64,000 bases of DNA from Alkalibacillus salilacus (GCF_030812915.1 NZ_JAUSTQ010000008.1:62001-126000), one strand, 5' to 3'; counted from the stretch's first letter, positions 44,423 to 52,621 are shown. Notes: a model not told the origin generated them from the letters alone. Made by a program: numbers and translations.

Positions 44423-45355
44423 TTGAAAAAATGGATCATATTTTTTGTGTGCATTTTAGCATTAGTTGGGTGTGGAAGTGAAACTGAAAACGAGGAATCG
44501 AGTGAAGAATCCAGTAATCAAGAAGAGCAAACAAATGAACAAGTAGAAGAAGAGGAAAAAGAAGAAACAGAAGAACAATCGAATGAAGACACAACTGAAT
44601 CAAGTGAAGATGAATCGGAAACAAAAAATGATGAAGAACAAGAACAAGATCAAGTGGAAGATGATAACGACAACTCTAATTCTAGTACTAATGATAAAGA
44701 AAATCAGGAGCCATTATATGAAATGAATGATGTCTGGTCATTTAAACCGATTAATGAAAATGATGCACCTTCAGAAGTTGTTTTGCTTACGATCGATGAT
44801 GGGCCTGATGGTCAAGCTCTTGAAATGGCTAAAACTTTAAATGAGTTAGATGCACCAGCGATATTTTTTGTGAACGGCATTTTTATGGAAGATGAAGAAA
44901 GCCAAGAAATTGTTAGACAAATTCATGAGATGGGCTTTCCGATTGGAAACCATACATATAGTCATCAAAATCTTAGTGAAGTCAGTGAATCTGAGCAACG
45001 TGAAGAAATCTTGTCTCTAAATCATTTGATTAGAGAAGTGACAGGAGAGAAACCAGAATTTTTCCGAGCTCCACATGGGGTTAACACAGATTTTGCTAAG
45101 CAATTGGTAGAAGAAGAAGGCATGTTGTTAATGAATTGGTCGTATGGCTATGATTTTAAGCAAGGATATATGGAGAAAGATGCAATTGCAGACATCATGG
45201 TTAATACAGAGTTATTATCAGACGGAGCAAATCTACTGATGCATGATCGTGAATGGACGAATGCGGCCTTGAAAGACATTGTTCAAGGCTTACGTGATAA
45301 AGGATATAATATGCTTGACCCTGATACGATTTTGTTACCAACAGATGAATCATAA
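44423..45355 (+). CDS. Polysaccharide deacetylase lipoprotein with long acidic linker
   Basis: A 310-residue protein. Lipobox LVGC (Cys17) then an ~85-residue linker composed almost only of Glu, Ser, Asn, Asp, Gln and Thr, then a NodB-type carbohydrate esterase 4 domain (~118-305). Motifs: TIDDGPDG (catalytic Asp), NHTYSH (metal His pair), FRAPHG, and LLMHD. It probably deacetylates peptidoglycan or another wall glycan at the outer membrane face. TTG start after GAGGGGG. Monocistronic with terminator. The linker could hold the enzyme within the wall and stay soluble at high salt. Confidence 0.88.
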   Translation: MKKWIIFFVCILALVGCGSETENEESSEESSNQEEQTNEQVEEEEKEETEEQSNEDTTESSEDESETKNDEEQEQDQVEDDNDNSNSSTNDKENQEPLYEMNDVWSFKPINENDAPSEVVLLTIDDGPDGQALEMAKTLNELDAPAIFFVNGIFMEDEESQEIVRQIHEMGFPIGNHTYSHQNLSEVSESEQREEILSLNHLIREVTGEKPEFFRAPHGVNTDFAKQLVEEEGMLLMNWSYGYDFKQGYMEKDAIADIMVNTELLSDGANLLMHDREWTNAALKDIVQGLRDKGYNMLDPDTILLPTDES

Positions 45356-45367
45356 ATTATTTCGGAA

Positions 45368-45393
45368 AACTTGGCATCCGCCAAGTTTTTCTT
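45368..45393 (+). terminator. Terminator of the deacetylase gene
   Basis: AACTTGGC/GCCAAGTT stem with a 3-4 nt loop and TTTTTC tail. Confidence 0.85.
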
Positions 45394-45504
45394 TTCATCT
45401 AGAACTAATTAAATAAATAGGGCTACTTATTTAATTAGTTGCTGCAGTTTTCTAATAAATTGTTGGACTTGTTTAATGAATCATAAAATAATTTATATAA
45501 CCTA

Positions 45505-45533
45505 TTGCAAAAATTAGTATGACATAATATACT
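45505..45533 (+). promoter_or_regulatory. Promoter of the SR1 sRNA gene
   Basis: -35 TTGCAA (45505-45510), 17-bp spacer, -10 TATACT (45528-45533). Predicted start of transcription is near 45540. Confidence 0.75.
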
Positions 45534-45579
45534 GTTATTAACCTAAAATTATATCATTTTCAATAAAGGAGCGATGGTC

Positions 45580-45684
45580 ATGGGCACAATCGTTTGTAAA
45601 GACTGTCAACGTGTTATTGATCACTTTGAAGTTGAAAAAGTGACAGTGATTTACAGTAGCCAGTGTTCTTGTCATAAACACTAA
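45580..45684 (+). CDS. sr1P: SR1P, GapA-binding peptide
   Basis: A 34-residue peptide starting MGTIVCKDCQ and ending with CSCHKH, the SR1P pattern (MGTIVCQDC... and a Cys-rich end). Four cysteines (6, 9, 29, 31) in two CxxC/CxC pairs suggest metal binding. In B. subtilis SR1P binds glyceraldehyde-3-phosphate dehydrogenase GapA and enhances the GapA-RNase J1 interaction; rnjA is encoded 10 kb upstream in this window. SD AAAGGAGCG at ideal distance. Overlooked by size-limited gene finders. Confidence 0.9.
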   Translation: MGTIVCKDCQRVIDHFEVEKVTVIYSSQCSCHKH

Positions 45685-45685
45685 T

Positions 45686-45700
45686 TTGAAATCGCTTTCA
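45686..45700. promoter_or_regulatory. Cre-consensus palindrome inside the SR1 transcript
   Basis: TTGAAATCGCTTTCA fits the CcpA consensus WTGNAANCGNWNNCW at every position. It begins 2 bp after the SR1P stop codon and 14 bp before the terminator. Confidence 0.5.
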
Positions 45701-45713
45701 GCACCAAGATTTT

Positions 45714-45742
45714 AGCACACGGCATAGGTCGTGTGCTTTTTT
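45714..45742 (+). terminator. Terminator of SR1
   Basis: AGCACACG pairs with CGTGTGCT around a 7-8 nt loop; TTTTTC follows. Confidence 0.9.
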
Positions 45743-45789
45743 CATTCCGATAGAAAAATGCTATACTACTTCAAAAGGAGGGTAATGAA

Positions 45790-46749
45790 ATGGGGTTAAT
45801 AACGAAAGTAACAGCACTATTGAATATAGAGTGGCCTATCATTCAAGGAGGCTTAGCTCATTTGGCTTATGCTGATTTAGCTGCTGCTGTTTCAAATGCT
45901 GGCGGACTAGGTCAAATAACAGCAATGAGCTTACCTGACGAAAACGCTCTACGCCAAGAAATACATAAATTGAAACAAAAAACAGATCACCCATTTGGTA
46001 TTAACTTCGCCATTGGACAAGGGCACCGAGAATTTGAGCACATGGTGCAAGTAGCAATCGATGAAAAGGTTCCGGCCATCTCAGTAACAGGTGGGAACCC
46101 CAAACCTGTTTTAGAGCAAGTAGAAGGCACAGGTATCAAAACACTTGTATTAGTGGCTGCTAAACGCCAAGCAGAAAAAGCAGCTGAACTTGGAGCTGAT
46201 GCAGTGATGGTTGTAGGACAAGAAGGAGGCGGTCATATTGGTCGTGATGACCTCGGAACTTTTGTCTTAATTCCTGAAGTTGTTGATGCTGTTGATATTC
46301 CAGTTATTGCATCAGGCGGAATTAGTGATGGACGTGGATTAATGGCCGCCTTAGCATTAGGTGCAGAAGGGATTGAAATGGGGACACGTTTTATAGCGAC
46401 ACAGGAGTGTATTCATGCGCATGAACAATATAAGCAGGACCTTGTAAATGCTGATGCACAATCAACTGTTGTGATTAAATCATCGCTAGGTCAACCTGCG
46501 CGAGCTTTAAAAAATAATTGGACAGATGAAATTTTATCGTTAGAAGCAAAAGAAACAGGATATGAAGGACTAAAAGATTATATTAGCGGTAAAGCTAATA
46601 AACGCTATATTTATGACGGGCTAGAAGCTCAAGGCTTTGGTTGGGCCGGTCAAGTTGCTATGCGAATTCAAGATATACCAACAGTAGAAGAATTATTTAG
46701 CACTATTCAATTAGACGTTGCACGTATCCAAAAACAATGGCAAATGTAA
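45790..46749 (+). CDS. Nitronate monooxygenase family flavoprotein
   Basis: A 319-residue FMN-binding TIM-barrel enzyme. Conserved PIIQGGLAHLAYADLAAAVSNAGGLG at the start, GINFAIG, GQEGGGHIGRDD (FMN phosphate and catalytic His) and IASGGISDGRGLMAALALGAEGIEMGTRF. It oxidises alkyl nitronates such as propionate-3-nitronate, a toxic plant and fungal metabolite, or a related substrate; some homologues (FabK) are enoyl-ACP reductases, but the HIGR form favours nitronate monooxygenase. ATG after AAAGGAGGG. yktA follows 13 bp later, suggesting co-transcription. Confidence 0.85.
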   Translation: MGLITKVTALLNIEWPIIQGGLAHLAYADLAAAVSNAGGLGQITAMSLPDENALRQEIHKLKQKTDHPFGINFAIGQGHREFEHMVQVAIDEKVPAISVTGGNPKPVLEQVEGTGIKTLVLVAAKRQAEKAAELGADAVMVVGQEGGGHIGRDDLGTFVLIPEVVDAVDIPVIASGGISDGRGLMAALALGAEGIEMGTRFIATQECIHAHEQYKQDLVNADAQSTVVIKSSLGQPARALKNNWTDEILSLEAKETGYEGLKDYISGKANKRYIYDGLEAQGFGWAGQVAMRIQDIPTVEELFSTIQLDVARIQKQWQM

Positions 46750-46762
46750 GAGGTGACAGATT

Positions 46763-47035
46763 ATGAATTATCATTACCCGATTGATCCTGATTGGTCGAC
46801 GGAAGAAGTGATGCAAGTCATTCAGTTTTTTAACACAGTAGAATCAGCTTATGAAGATCAAGTAACCGCAAAACAAGTATTAGATGATTATAAACAATTT
46901 AAATTAGTAGTGCCTTCTAAAAGTGAAGAAAAATCAATGTTTAAAACTTTTGAGAAAGAAACTGATTATGTCCCTTATCGAGTGGTAAAAAAAGCACAGG
47001 AACTAAATGAGCAAGACTCATTTTCCATGGCTTAA
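46763..47035 (+). CDS. yktA: UPF0223 family protein YktA
   Basis: A 90-residue helical cytosolic protein with the UPF0223 hallmarks YPIDPDWSTEEVMQVIQFF, VPSKSEEK and YRVVKKA. Function unknown. ATG 9 nt after AGAGGTG. Located as in B. subtilis next to yktB and suhB. Confidence 0.92.
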   Translation: MNYHYPIDPDWSTEEVMQVIQFFNTVESAYEDQVTAKQVLDDYKQFKLVVPSKSEEKSMFKTFEKETDYVPYRVVKKAQELNEQDSFSMA

Positions 47036-47040
47036 TAGTT

Positions 47041-47077
47041 AAGCCCCCAAACCAACAAATTGGCTTGGGGGCTTTTG
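47041..47077. terminator. Bidirectional terminator between yktA and yktB
   Basis: AAGCCCCCAA pairs with TTGGGGGCTT, with a further CAA/TTG inner pair; convergent genes. Confidence 0.85.
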
Positions 47078-47079
47078 GT

Positions 47080-47715
47080 TTACTGTAGCTTTTTCGTCAG
47101 ATTATAAAGAGGCATTAGTGTTCTAACTGCTTCATCAAATAATTCCATCATCGTTTCTTCATCTTGTAAACGTTCATCATCGCGATTGAAAACTTGGCCA
47201 CATAATATTTCGGCTTTCTTCACCGTTTCTAAACGTTCCACAAGTTCATCAAATTCACGGTCTTTTACGTTTTTATGACTAATCGTTTCAGGTTTTGTGT
47301 GATCTTTGGACCATACGAAATTATCAGGAACTTGACTAAGTATCTCCTGTTTGTTTGCTTTTAATTGTTTTGCAAAATCTTCTTTGATTGGACTTTCGTA
47401 AATAACGGCAAACCAAATAAACACATGGGATTCCCACATACCAATTTGGAAGTGCGGAAGCTTTTTATAACCACGCTGATTGTTTGCCAAGGCAGCCCAC
47501 GTGTCGTTCGGTGGATTTGTTTTACGGCGAGCGTGTTTAGCGACATGGATATACATTTGATCGCCAGCAAGTGAGGAAACAGTAGGTTCTAAACGTTCAG
47601 CAATATCTTGAAGTTTAGGTGATATACGGCTTTTCAACTCAGTCATTCGCTCATCTAATCCGTCAATTGTAAAAACGTCGAAATCCTTTTGGCTAAATCC
47701 ATTAAACGTTGTCAT
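47080..47715 (-). CDS. yktB: UPF0637 (DUF1054) family protein YktB
   Basis: A 211-residue cytosolic protein with the YktB pattern: FNGFSQKDFDVF at the start, KHARRKTNPPNDTWAA, and HFQIGMWESHVFIWFAVIYE. The fold is known in the family but no function is assigned. ATG after AAGGAGTG. Convergent with yktA as in Bacillus. Confidence 0.92.
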   Translation of the reverse strand: MTTFNGFSQKDFDVFTIDGLDERMTELKSRISPKLQDIAERLEPTVSSLAGDQMYIHVAKHARRKTNPPNDTWAALANNQRGYKKLPHFQIGMWESHVFIWFAVIYESPIKEDFAKQLKANKQEILSQVPDNFVWSKDHTKPETISHKNVKDREFDELVERLETVKKAEILCGQVFNRDDERLQDEETMMELFDEAVRTLMPLYNLTKKLQ

Positions 47716-47873
47716 GCAATCACTCCTTGTTCAACTATTGTTCGTATGATGTCGAATTCGTTAGTTATTTTAACATATTTAGATGATCTTGTTGTATGAA
47801 ACCCTTTAGCTTATGCGGGGTAATTATTTTTGTTATAATATAGTTATTGAAAAGAGAAAAAGGGGTTCTGTTA

Positions 47874-48674
47874 ATGGATAATCGCAGCAAACAATCGATG
47901 TTAGATCAAGCCAAACAATGGGTTTATGATGCTGGTCAGTTAATTCGTGACATGATGGAAGGGCCGTATCAGATTAATACCAAAAAAGATCACAAAGATC
48001 TGGTGACTGAAGTTGATGAAGCGACAGAACAATTTTTGCTAAATAAAATTAAAACGATCTATCCCGACCATCAAGTGATGGGTGAAGAAGGTGTGGGTGA
48101 AGATGTTGAATCACTAGAAGGCACCGTGTGGATTATTGATCCTATCGATGGAACGATGAATTTTGTTCACCAGAGACGATTTTTTGCGATTTCAGTAGGC
48201 ATCTATCATGAAGGGATTGGCGAGATTGGTCTTATATATGATGTGATGGGAGATGTGATGTATGAAGCTGCACGTGGTCAAGGGGCTTACAAAAACCGAA
48301 GACGCCTGCAACCATTAGATCAAACGAAAACACTAGAAGATGCTCTCATTGGTTTAAATAATGTTTGGGCTATGCCTAATCGGCGTCTAAAGGAAACAAC
48401 GATTCATCAACTTATTGCTAAAGCAAAAGGGACTCGTTCATATGGATCGGCTGCTTTAGAATTTGCTTTTATTGCTGAAGGAATAATTGATGCCTATGTG
48501 ACAATGCGTCTAGCTCCATGGGATGTAGCTGCTGGTATGATTTTAGTGAATGAAGTGGGGGGGATGACCACGCAAATAGATGGTTCACCTCTTGATTTGT
48601 TACAAAAAAATACTGTAATTTGTGCTAATCAGGCGATTCACTCAGAGTTATTAACGTATATTGAACCGAAATAG
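47874..48674 (+). CDS. suhB: Inositol-1-monophosphatase family protein (YktC/SuhB)
   Basis: A 266-residue Mg2+-dependent phosphatase of the FIG superfamily. Metal and catalytic motifs: VTEVDEATE, GEEG, DPIDGTMNF and WDVAAGMIL. Substrates in relatives include inositol phosphate, fructose-1,6-bisphosphate and NADP. The ATG at 47874 follows AAAAGGGG; a TTG 27 bp upstream has no SD. A TATAAT box lies at 47834-47839. Confidence 0.9.
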   Translation: MDNRSKQSMLDQAKQWVYDAGQLIRDMMEGPYQINTKKDHKDLVTEVDEATEQFLLNKIKTIYPDHQVMGEEGVGEDVESLEGTVWIIDPIDGTMNFVHQRRFFAISVGIYHEGIGEIGLIYDVMGDVMYEAARGQGAYKNRRRLQPLDQTKTLEDALIGLNNVWAMPNRRLKETTIHQLIAKAKGTRSYGSAALEFAFIAEGIIDAYVTMRLAPWDVAAGMILVNEVGGMTTQIDGSPLDLLQKNTVICANQAIHSELLTYIEPK

Positions 48675-48676
48675 AA

Positions 48677-48712
48677 ATCGAGCGCCTACGTATAGTAAGC
48701 GCTCGTTTATTG
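48677..48712. terminator. Terminator of suhB
   Basis: CGAGCGC pairs with GCGCTCG with a ~13-nt loop, followed by TTTATTG; it overlaps the stop codon of the convergent ylaF. Confidence 0.65.
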
Positions 48713-48886
48713 TTCATCACGTTGATATTCGCTTTTTAATTTAAAGCCATATCCCATTAAAGCTAATCCTGAAAAGAAAAATAGGGCCATTAAGCCATAA
48801 TTTCTGTAGCTAATGACAATTGCAGTTGCAATAAAGCAGGATACGATAATAATAGCAAGTATAAGCATCTTTGTTTCATATTTCAT
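48707..48886 (-). CDS. ylaF: DUF5325 small membrane protein (YlaF-like)
   Basis: A 59-residue protein with two membrane helices (ILAIIIVSCFIATAIVI and LMALFFFSGLALMGYGF) and charged ends. Length, topology and position (between suhB and ylaH) fit YlaF. ATG after GAGGTG. Function unknown. Confidence 0.7.
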   Translation of the reverse strand: MKYETKMLILAIIIVSCFIATAIVISYRNYGLMALFFFSGLALMGYGFKLKSEYQRDEQ

Positions 48887-49015
48887 AGTTTCACCTCATT
48901 CATATTAAGTGTACACGATGTGACAAATTTTGAAAACATTCAAATCCTATATAGCACAACGTTTTTGGATTTAGTATGATGGTAAAGGGAAGAAGGTTAG
49001 AAAAGAGGGATTATT

Positions 49016-49345
49016 GTGGATTCAGAATCAATTGAAGCAGCAGATCAGCATTTTCGTTTTGCGCCGATTGAACAATATTTTCTTGTTGATGTTGGCGGTG
49101 AAGCGGGCTTTTGGTTATTATTTCTAGCTATTGCTGTATTTGCGATCATCACATATAAATTAGGATTTGCTAAACAATTGCCGATTGGTAAATCGTTGAT
49201 TGTTTACGGACTGTTAGTATTAGGTTGCTTTTTATTAATTTTATTTGCGGTCTTTTCTTTACCTATTGTTGAAGTTTTAATGATTGTATCGACGGTGTTA
49301 GGTATTTATCGTTTTCGTCTTCATCGTGAACGAAATACGAATTAG
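49016..49345 (+). CDS. ylaH: YlaH-like membrane protein
   Basis: A 109-residue protein: short N-terminal segment ending FAPIEQYF, then three membrane helices, then a basic tail. Fits the YlaH-like family of Bacillus, unknown function. GTG start after AAAGAGGGA. Ends in a strong bidirectional terminator. Confidence 0.82.
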   Translation: MDSESIEAADQHFRFAPIEQYFLVDVGGEAGFWLLFLAIAVFAIITYKLGFAKQLPIGKSLIVYGLLVLGCFLLILFAVFSLPIVEVLMIVSTVLGIYRFRLHRERNTN

Positions 49346-49351
49346 AATGCT

Positions 49352-49396
49352 AAAATTCCGGAGGGCTAATTTGCTTAAGCCTTCCGGAATTTTTTG
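49352..49396. terminator. Terminator between ylaH and ylaI
   Basis: AAAATTCCGGAGGGCT pairs with AGCCTTCCGGAATTTT (minor bulge); TTTTTT follows. Confidence 0.85.
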
Positions 49397-49425
49397 AATG
49401 GTATTGTTAAAGAATTGCTCTCAAC

Positions 49426-49629
49426 CTATCTTAAATATTCATCATATTCATCCGTTTGATAAGTTTTAAAGTGTGGTGATTGTTTTCGCTCAATTGTTTT
49501 AGCTGTAATACGCTCAGAACATTCTTCGCAAAGATAGGAAATTTTTCTTTTTTTTCGTAATTGCTTTGCTAATAGTGAAACCGAGTCGATTTTGTCTATT
49601 TGATCGCATAGCACACATTGTGCACGCAT
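49426..49629 (-). CDS. ylaI: DUF2197 zinc-finger-type protein YlaI
   Basis: A 67-residue protein with two CxxC knuckles (CVLCDQ and CEECSER) ~27 residues apart, forming one zinc site. The body is basic. The pattern and location match YlaI. The ATG at 49629 follows GAGGTGATCG. Function unknown; small single-zinc proteins of this kind may bind nucleic acid or a protein partner. Confidence 0.88.
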   Translation of the reverse strand: MRAQCVLCDQIDKIDSVSLLAKQLRKKRKISYLCEECSERITAKTIERKQSPHFKTYQTDEYDEYLR

Positions 49630-49663
49630 TTCGATCACCTCAATTATTTCATCTATAGCTTGT

Positions 49664-49693
49664 ATTATAGCATGACAAACAAAAAAATGTCAT
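49664..49693 (-). promoter_or_regulatory. Promoter of ylaI
   Basis: Minus strand: -35 ATGACA (49693-49688), 18-bp spacer, -10 TATAAT (49669-49664), 35 bp before the start codon. Confidence 0.6.
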
Positions 49694-49764
49694 TTCGATG
49701 TTTGAAATAGTACCATCAGGGAATACCTTTATTAAGAAATTTTTAATTTAGGGAGGGAACTTTT

Positions 49765-50016
49765 ATGTCTAGAAAACTTATTATTTCATCAGCAATTGCT
49801 GCTGGAGCGGCTGTCACATCTTATTTATTAATTGATGAGAATAGACGTCAGGATGTAAAAAACAAAATTAATGATTTTAGAAATTACTTCACAGAAGAAA
49901 GATTTCCAATTGAGGAAACAGGTAAGCCTGAATTAGATGATCTTGAAAACTCTGAAATGGTAGCAGAAGGGTCTCAATTCGGCGTGCAATATTATAATGA
50001 AGTGAAGTCAGAATAA
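49765..50016 (+). CDS. Small membrane-anchored protein, unknown
   Basis: An 83-residue protein with an N-terminal membrane anchor (LIISSAIAAGAAVTSYLLI) followed by a charged soluble part (NRRQDVKNKINDFRNYFTEE) resembling YtxH-like proteins in layout. ATG after AGGGAGG. Monocistronic, with a strong terminator shared with ylaJ. Confidence 0.65.
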   Translation: MSRKLIISSAIAAGAAVTSYLLIDENRRQDVKNKINDFRNYFTEERFPIEETGKPELDDLENSEMVAEGSQFGVQYYNEVKSE

Positions 50017-50020
50017 ATTT

Positions 50021-50058
50021 AACTCCCAAAAAGTCAAACCTTTTTGGGAGTTAGTTTT
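50021..50058. terminator. Bidirectional terminator before ylaJ end
   Basis: AACTCCCAAAAAG pairs with CTTTTTGGGAGTT around a 6-nt loop between convergent genes. Confidence 0.88.
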
Positions 50059-50059
50059 G

Positions 50060-50650
50060 TTATGAAGATGTTTCTTGTTGAGGTGGATTTTGAGGATGAC
50101 GTTGCTGCTCGTCAGATTGCTGTTCATCTGTTTGTTCCTCATATGAAGGAGCTTGATTTGATTCTGGAGGAGTTTCTGGAATATAACGACCCACAAGGTT
50201 AGCTATTTCATTAATAACGACATGACGTGCTTCTCCGTCTCGTATCCCTCGGTTAATCTCTTGGATACGCGCAACGATATCTCCATCAGCTACAACAAAT
50301 GCATAATGACCGTACGGATCATCTTTTAATGCTTCAGCAACTGTATATTTAACACTACCTACGCGTGAGCGACTAAGATCATCAGTCACATTAATACCAA
50401 CGATCGTATAACGGCCGAATACTAATGCATTAGCTTCTTCAACTTCTTCGACTTCAGCGGCGATTTGAGAGAGACGATCTGCTGCTTCTTGGTTCGAATG
50501 GTCACGGTTTTGGGGTGTTTCTGAATCTTCGACTTGAATGATGTGTTCTTCATTAATATTTGAATCAATTGAATCCATTTCAGGTTCATTTTGACAAGCA
50601 TACATTCCCATAAGTACTAAAAGAAACGAGCCAATTATAAAATATCTCAT
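50060..50650 (-). CDS. ylaJ: YhcN/YlaJ family lipoprotein
   Basis: A 196-residue lipoprotein (lipobox GMYAC). The central domain (~55-160: ANALVFGRYTIVGINVTDDL..., AEALKDDPYGHYAFVVADGDIVARIQEI) is the YhcN/YlaJ fold found in spore lipoproteins. The C-terminal ~40 residues are a Gln/Pro/Glu/Ser-rich tail. Related proteins sit in the forespore or spore membrane and affect germination; that role here is inference. ATG 7 nt after AAAGGAG. Confidence 0.85.
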   Translation of the reverse strand: MRYFIIGSFLLVLMGMYACQNEPEMDSIDSNINEEHIIQVEDSETPQNRDHSNQEAADRLSQIAAEVEEVEEANALVFGRYTIVGINVTDDLSRSRVGSVKYTVAEALKDDPYGHYAFVVADGDIVARIQEINRGIRDGEARHVVINEIANLVGRYIPETPPESNQAPSYEEQTDEQQSDEQQRHPQNPPQQETSS

Positions 50651-50718
50651 CAAAAAACTCCTTTTTAGCTTAGTATTAAGTTAAAAGGAGCTTTTAATCG
50701 TAACAAGATTATCCAATT

Positions 50719-51198
50719 TTAAACGATGGTAATTTCGCCTACACCTTGATAAGGATTAGATTGATTAGAACCATCGGGTAAAATCACATGAACAGGACCA
50801 GATTCTTTTAATGGTTTTCCATCAACTGAGAACAATAAATAACAATTAATTAAATCTGACATCGAAATACGTTCCTCACCATTATTGGTATGTAAAATGG
50901 CTTCTGTAGCATTGGCGCTAGGCTCGGCATTATGGATGAAATGTTGAAGTGGCATCACATAACTGTTCTCTAATGCCTTCTTTCGATTGTATCGATCGAC
51001 GCTATCGTTGATTGGTGGATTAATTTTTTGTTGATACTGTTGAACCGTTAAAGCATCATCAGCTTTATCCTCTTGTTGATCAACTTGTGGTGTTTGGATA
51101 AACACTTCGTCTAATAACACTTTCCGGTCATCAAAAATCCAAACAGTTGGATCGAGTGTGATTGGAAAGCCAACGTTTCCTTTAATTTGTACAATCAT
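50719..51198 (-). CDS. ylaL: YlaL-like protein
   Basis: A 159-residue cytosolic-looking protein opening MIVQIKGNVGFPITLDPTVWIFDDRKV and with a middle Gln/Asp-rich part; resembles YlaL of Bacillus in length, start and position between ylaJ and the glutaminase gene. Some databases label this family as peptidyl-prolyl isomerase, but no recognisable isomerase motif is seen, so the function is best left open. ATG at 51198 after AGAGGTG. Confidence 0.75.
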   Translation of the reverse strand: MIVQIKGNVGFPITLDPTVWIFDDRKVLLDEVFIQTPQVDQQEDKADDALTVQQYQQKINPPINDSVDRYNRKKALENSYVMPLQHFIHNAEPSANATEAILHTNNGEERISMSDLINCYLLFSVDGKPLKESGPVHVILPDGSNQSNPYQGVGEITIV

Positions 51199-51305
51199 GA
51201 CGTGCACCTCTTTCTATGAGAACAATCTTTTTTGGGTCATTTTTTACCGACCGACAAGTTGATTATATCTAAAAATAGCTAATCATGCATTAAGGAGAGA
51301 TGTAA

Positions 51306-52235
51306 ATGAGTTTTGTTTCTAAAAATGAGCTTGATTACTGGTTAGAACATGTGCGTATTTATGCTAATAATGGAACAGTCGCCGATTATATTCCTGCCTT
51401 AGCTAATCAAAGTCCTGAAATTAGTGCGGCAGCTTTTTATAGTGTAGATGGTGAATGTCCAAGTGCTGGACAATCAAATTATAAATTTACGATACAAAGT
51501 GTATCAAAAGTTTTTATTTTAGCCTTGGCATTAATTCAACATGGAGAAGAAGCTGTGTTTAATCGTGTAGGAAAAGAGCCCTCAAGTGATCCTTTCTATT
51601 CCATACGAAAGTTAGAACTTGAGTCGCCAGGAAAACCACTTAACCCGATGATTAATGCTGGAGCGCTCGCTGTGACTAATATGATTCGTGGCCGTCATTC
51701 GGAAGAGATGGTGGGAGAGATCTTGGACTTTATGCGTCGGTTATGTCAAGATGACTCGGTTACTTATGACCGCGATGTTGCTGAATCTGAATTCCAAACA
51801 GCTTTTTTGAATCGCTCACTAGCTTATTTCATGAAACAAAATGGAATTATTACTGGAAGTGTTGAAGAGTTATTAGATGTCTATACGAAACAATGTGCGA
51901 TTGAAATGAATGTAAAGCAATTGGCACGAATTGGCGCTGTTTTTGCGAATGATGGGCGAGATCCTGATACGAATGTTCCTCTTATACCAGCTACAGTCGC
52001 AAGAATTTGTAAAACCTTTATGGTTACATGCGGGATGTATGATAACTCTGGAACATTTGCGATCAATGTGGGAATCCCTGCCAAGAGTGGAGTTTCTGGA
52101 GCTATTCTTGGTGTGATTAAAAATGAAGGAGGACTAGCTGTTTTTGGGCCTTCACTAGATAAAAAGGGTAACAGTGTAGTGGGCATCGAATTATTGGAAA
52201 AGCTTACACAAGAAAAGAAATGGTCGATTTATTAA
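51306..52235 (+). CDS. glsA: Glutaminase
   Basis: A 309-residue serine-dependent beta-lactamase-fold amidohydrolase converting glutamine to glutamate and ammonia. Catalytic Ser65-x-x-Lys68 (FTIQSVSKVF), KPLNPMINAGALAV, and the C-terminal PAKSGVSGAILGV loop are complete. Position matches ylaM (second glutaminase) of B. subtilis. ATG 8 nt after AAGGAGAG. Glutamate is also an osmolyte, which would suit a salt-tolerant cell (inference). Confidence 0.95.
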   Translation: MSFVSKNELDYWLEHVRIYANNGTVADYIPALANQSPEISAAAFYSVDGECPSAGQSNYKFTIQSVSKVFILALALIQHGEEAVFNRVGKEPSSDPFYSIRKLELESPGKPLNPMINAGALAVTNMIRGRHSEEMVGEILDFMRRLCQDDSVTYDRDVAESEFQTAFLNRSLAYFMKQNGIITGSVEELLDVYTKQCAIEMNVKQLARIGAVFANDGRDPDTNVPLIPATVARICKTFMVTCGMYDNSGTFAINVGIPAKSGVSGAILGVIKNEGGLAVFGPSLDKKGNSVVGIELLEKLTQEKKWSIY

Positions 52236-52327
52236 AATTCTTCTTTATAACTAGATTTCTTGCATTTTCAGCTGTGAAACGGTAGTATAATTAAGTAGAT
52301 AGGATTAATAGGTGAGGGGGAATTTTC

Positions 52328-52618
52328 GTGTCATCTCATGTAGCGCTTGAAGAAAATGAACAAGCACTCGCCCTCTTAAAGGCAGATGCGGATAAAATAT
52401 TGCAATTAATTAAAGTGCAAATGGATAATTTAACTATGCCGCAATGTCCTCTTTACGAAGAGGTTTTAGATACACAAATGTTTGGATTGTCTCGCGAGAT
52501 TAATTTCGCTGTTCGTTTAAATTTAATACACGAAGATACAGGTAAAGAAATCATGGAGAATTTAGAGCGCGAGTTAAGTGCCTTACACGATGCGGCTCAA
52601 GCACAGAAGTCGACTTAA
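52328..52618 (+). CDS. ylaN: UPF0358 family protein YlaN
   Basis: A 96-residue helical protein with the near-invariant segment [26 protein letters not shown] split across helices. YlaN is required under iron limitation in B. subtilis and has been connected with Fur/iron regulation. GTG start after GAGGGGG. In B. subtilis ftsW follows; here it is absent and pycA comes next. Confidence 0.94.
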   Translation: MSSHVALEENEQALALLKADADKILQLIKVQMDNLTMPQCPLYEEVLDTQMFGLSREINFAVRLNLIHEDTGKEIMENLERELSALHDAAQAQKST

Positions 52619-52621
52619 CAG

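Larger units (their letters stand above)
45540..45742 (+). ncRNA. sr1: SR1-like dual-function small RNA
   Basis: The unit consists of promoter, SR1P reading frame (45580-45684) and a terminator ending near 45742, giving ~203 nt, very close to the 205 nt of B. subtilis SR1. Synteny supports it: SR1 lies downstream of pdhD in B. subtilis too. Known SR1 functions are base-pairing with ahrC mRNA (arginine catabolism) and encoding SR1P; transcription is repressed by CcpN under sugar-rich conditions. Whether the ahrC-pairing regions are conserved here cannot be judged without the ahrC sequence. A cre-like palindrome lies between the ORF and the terminator. Confidence 0.85.
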
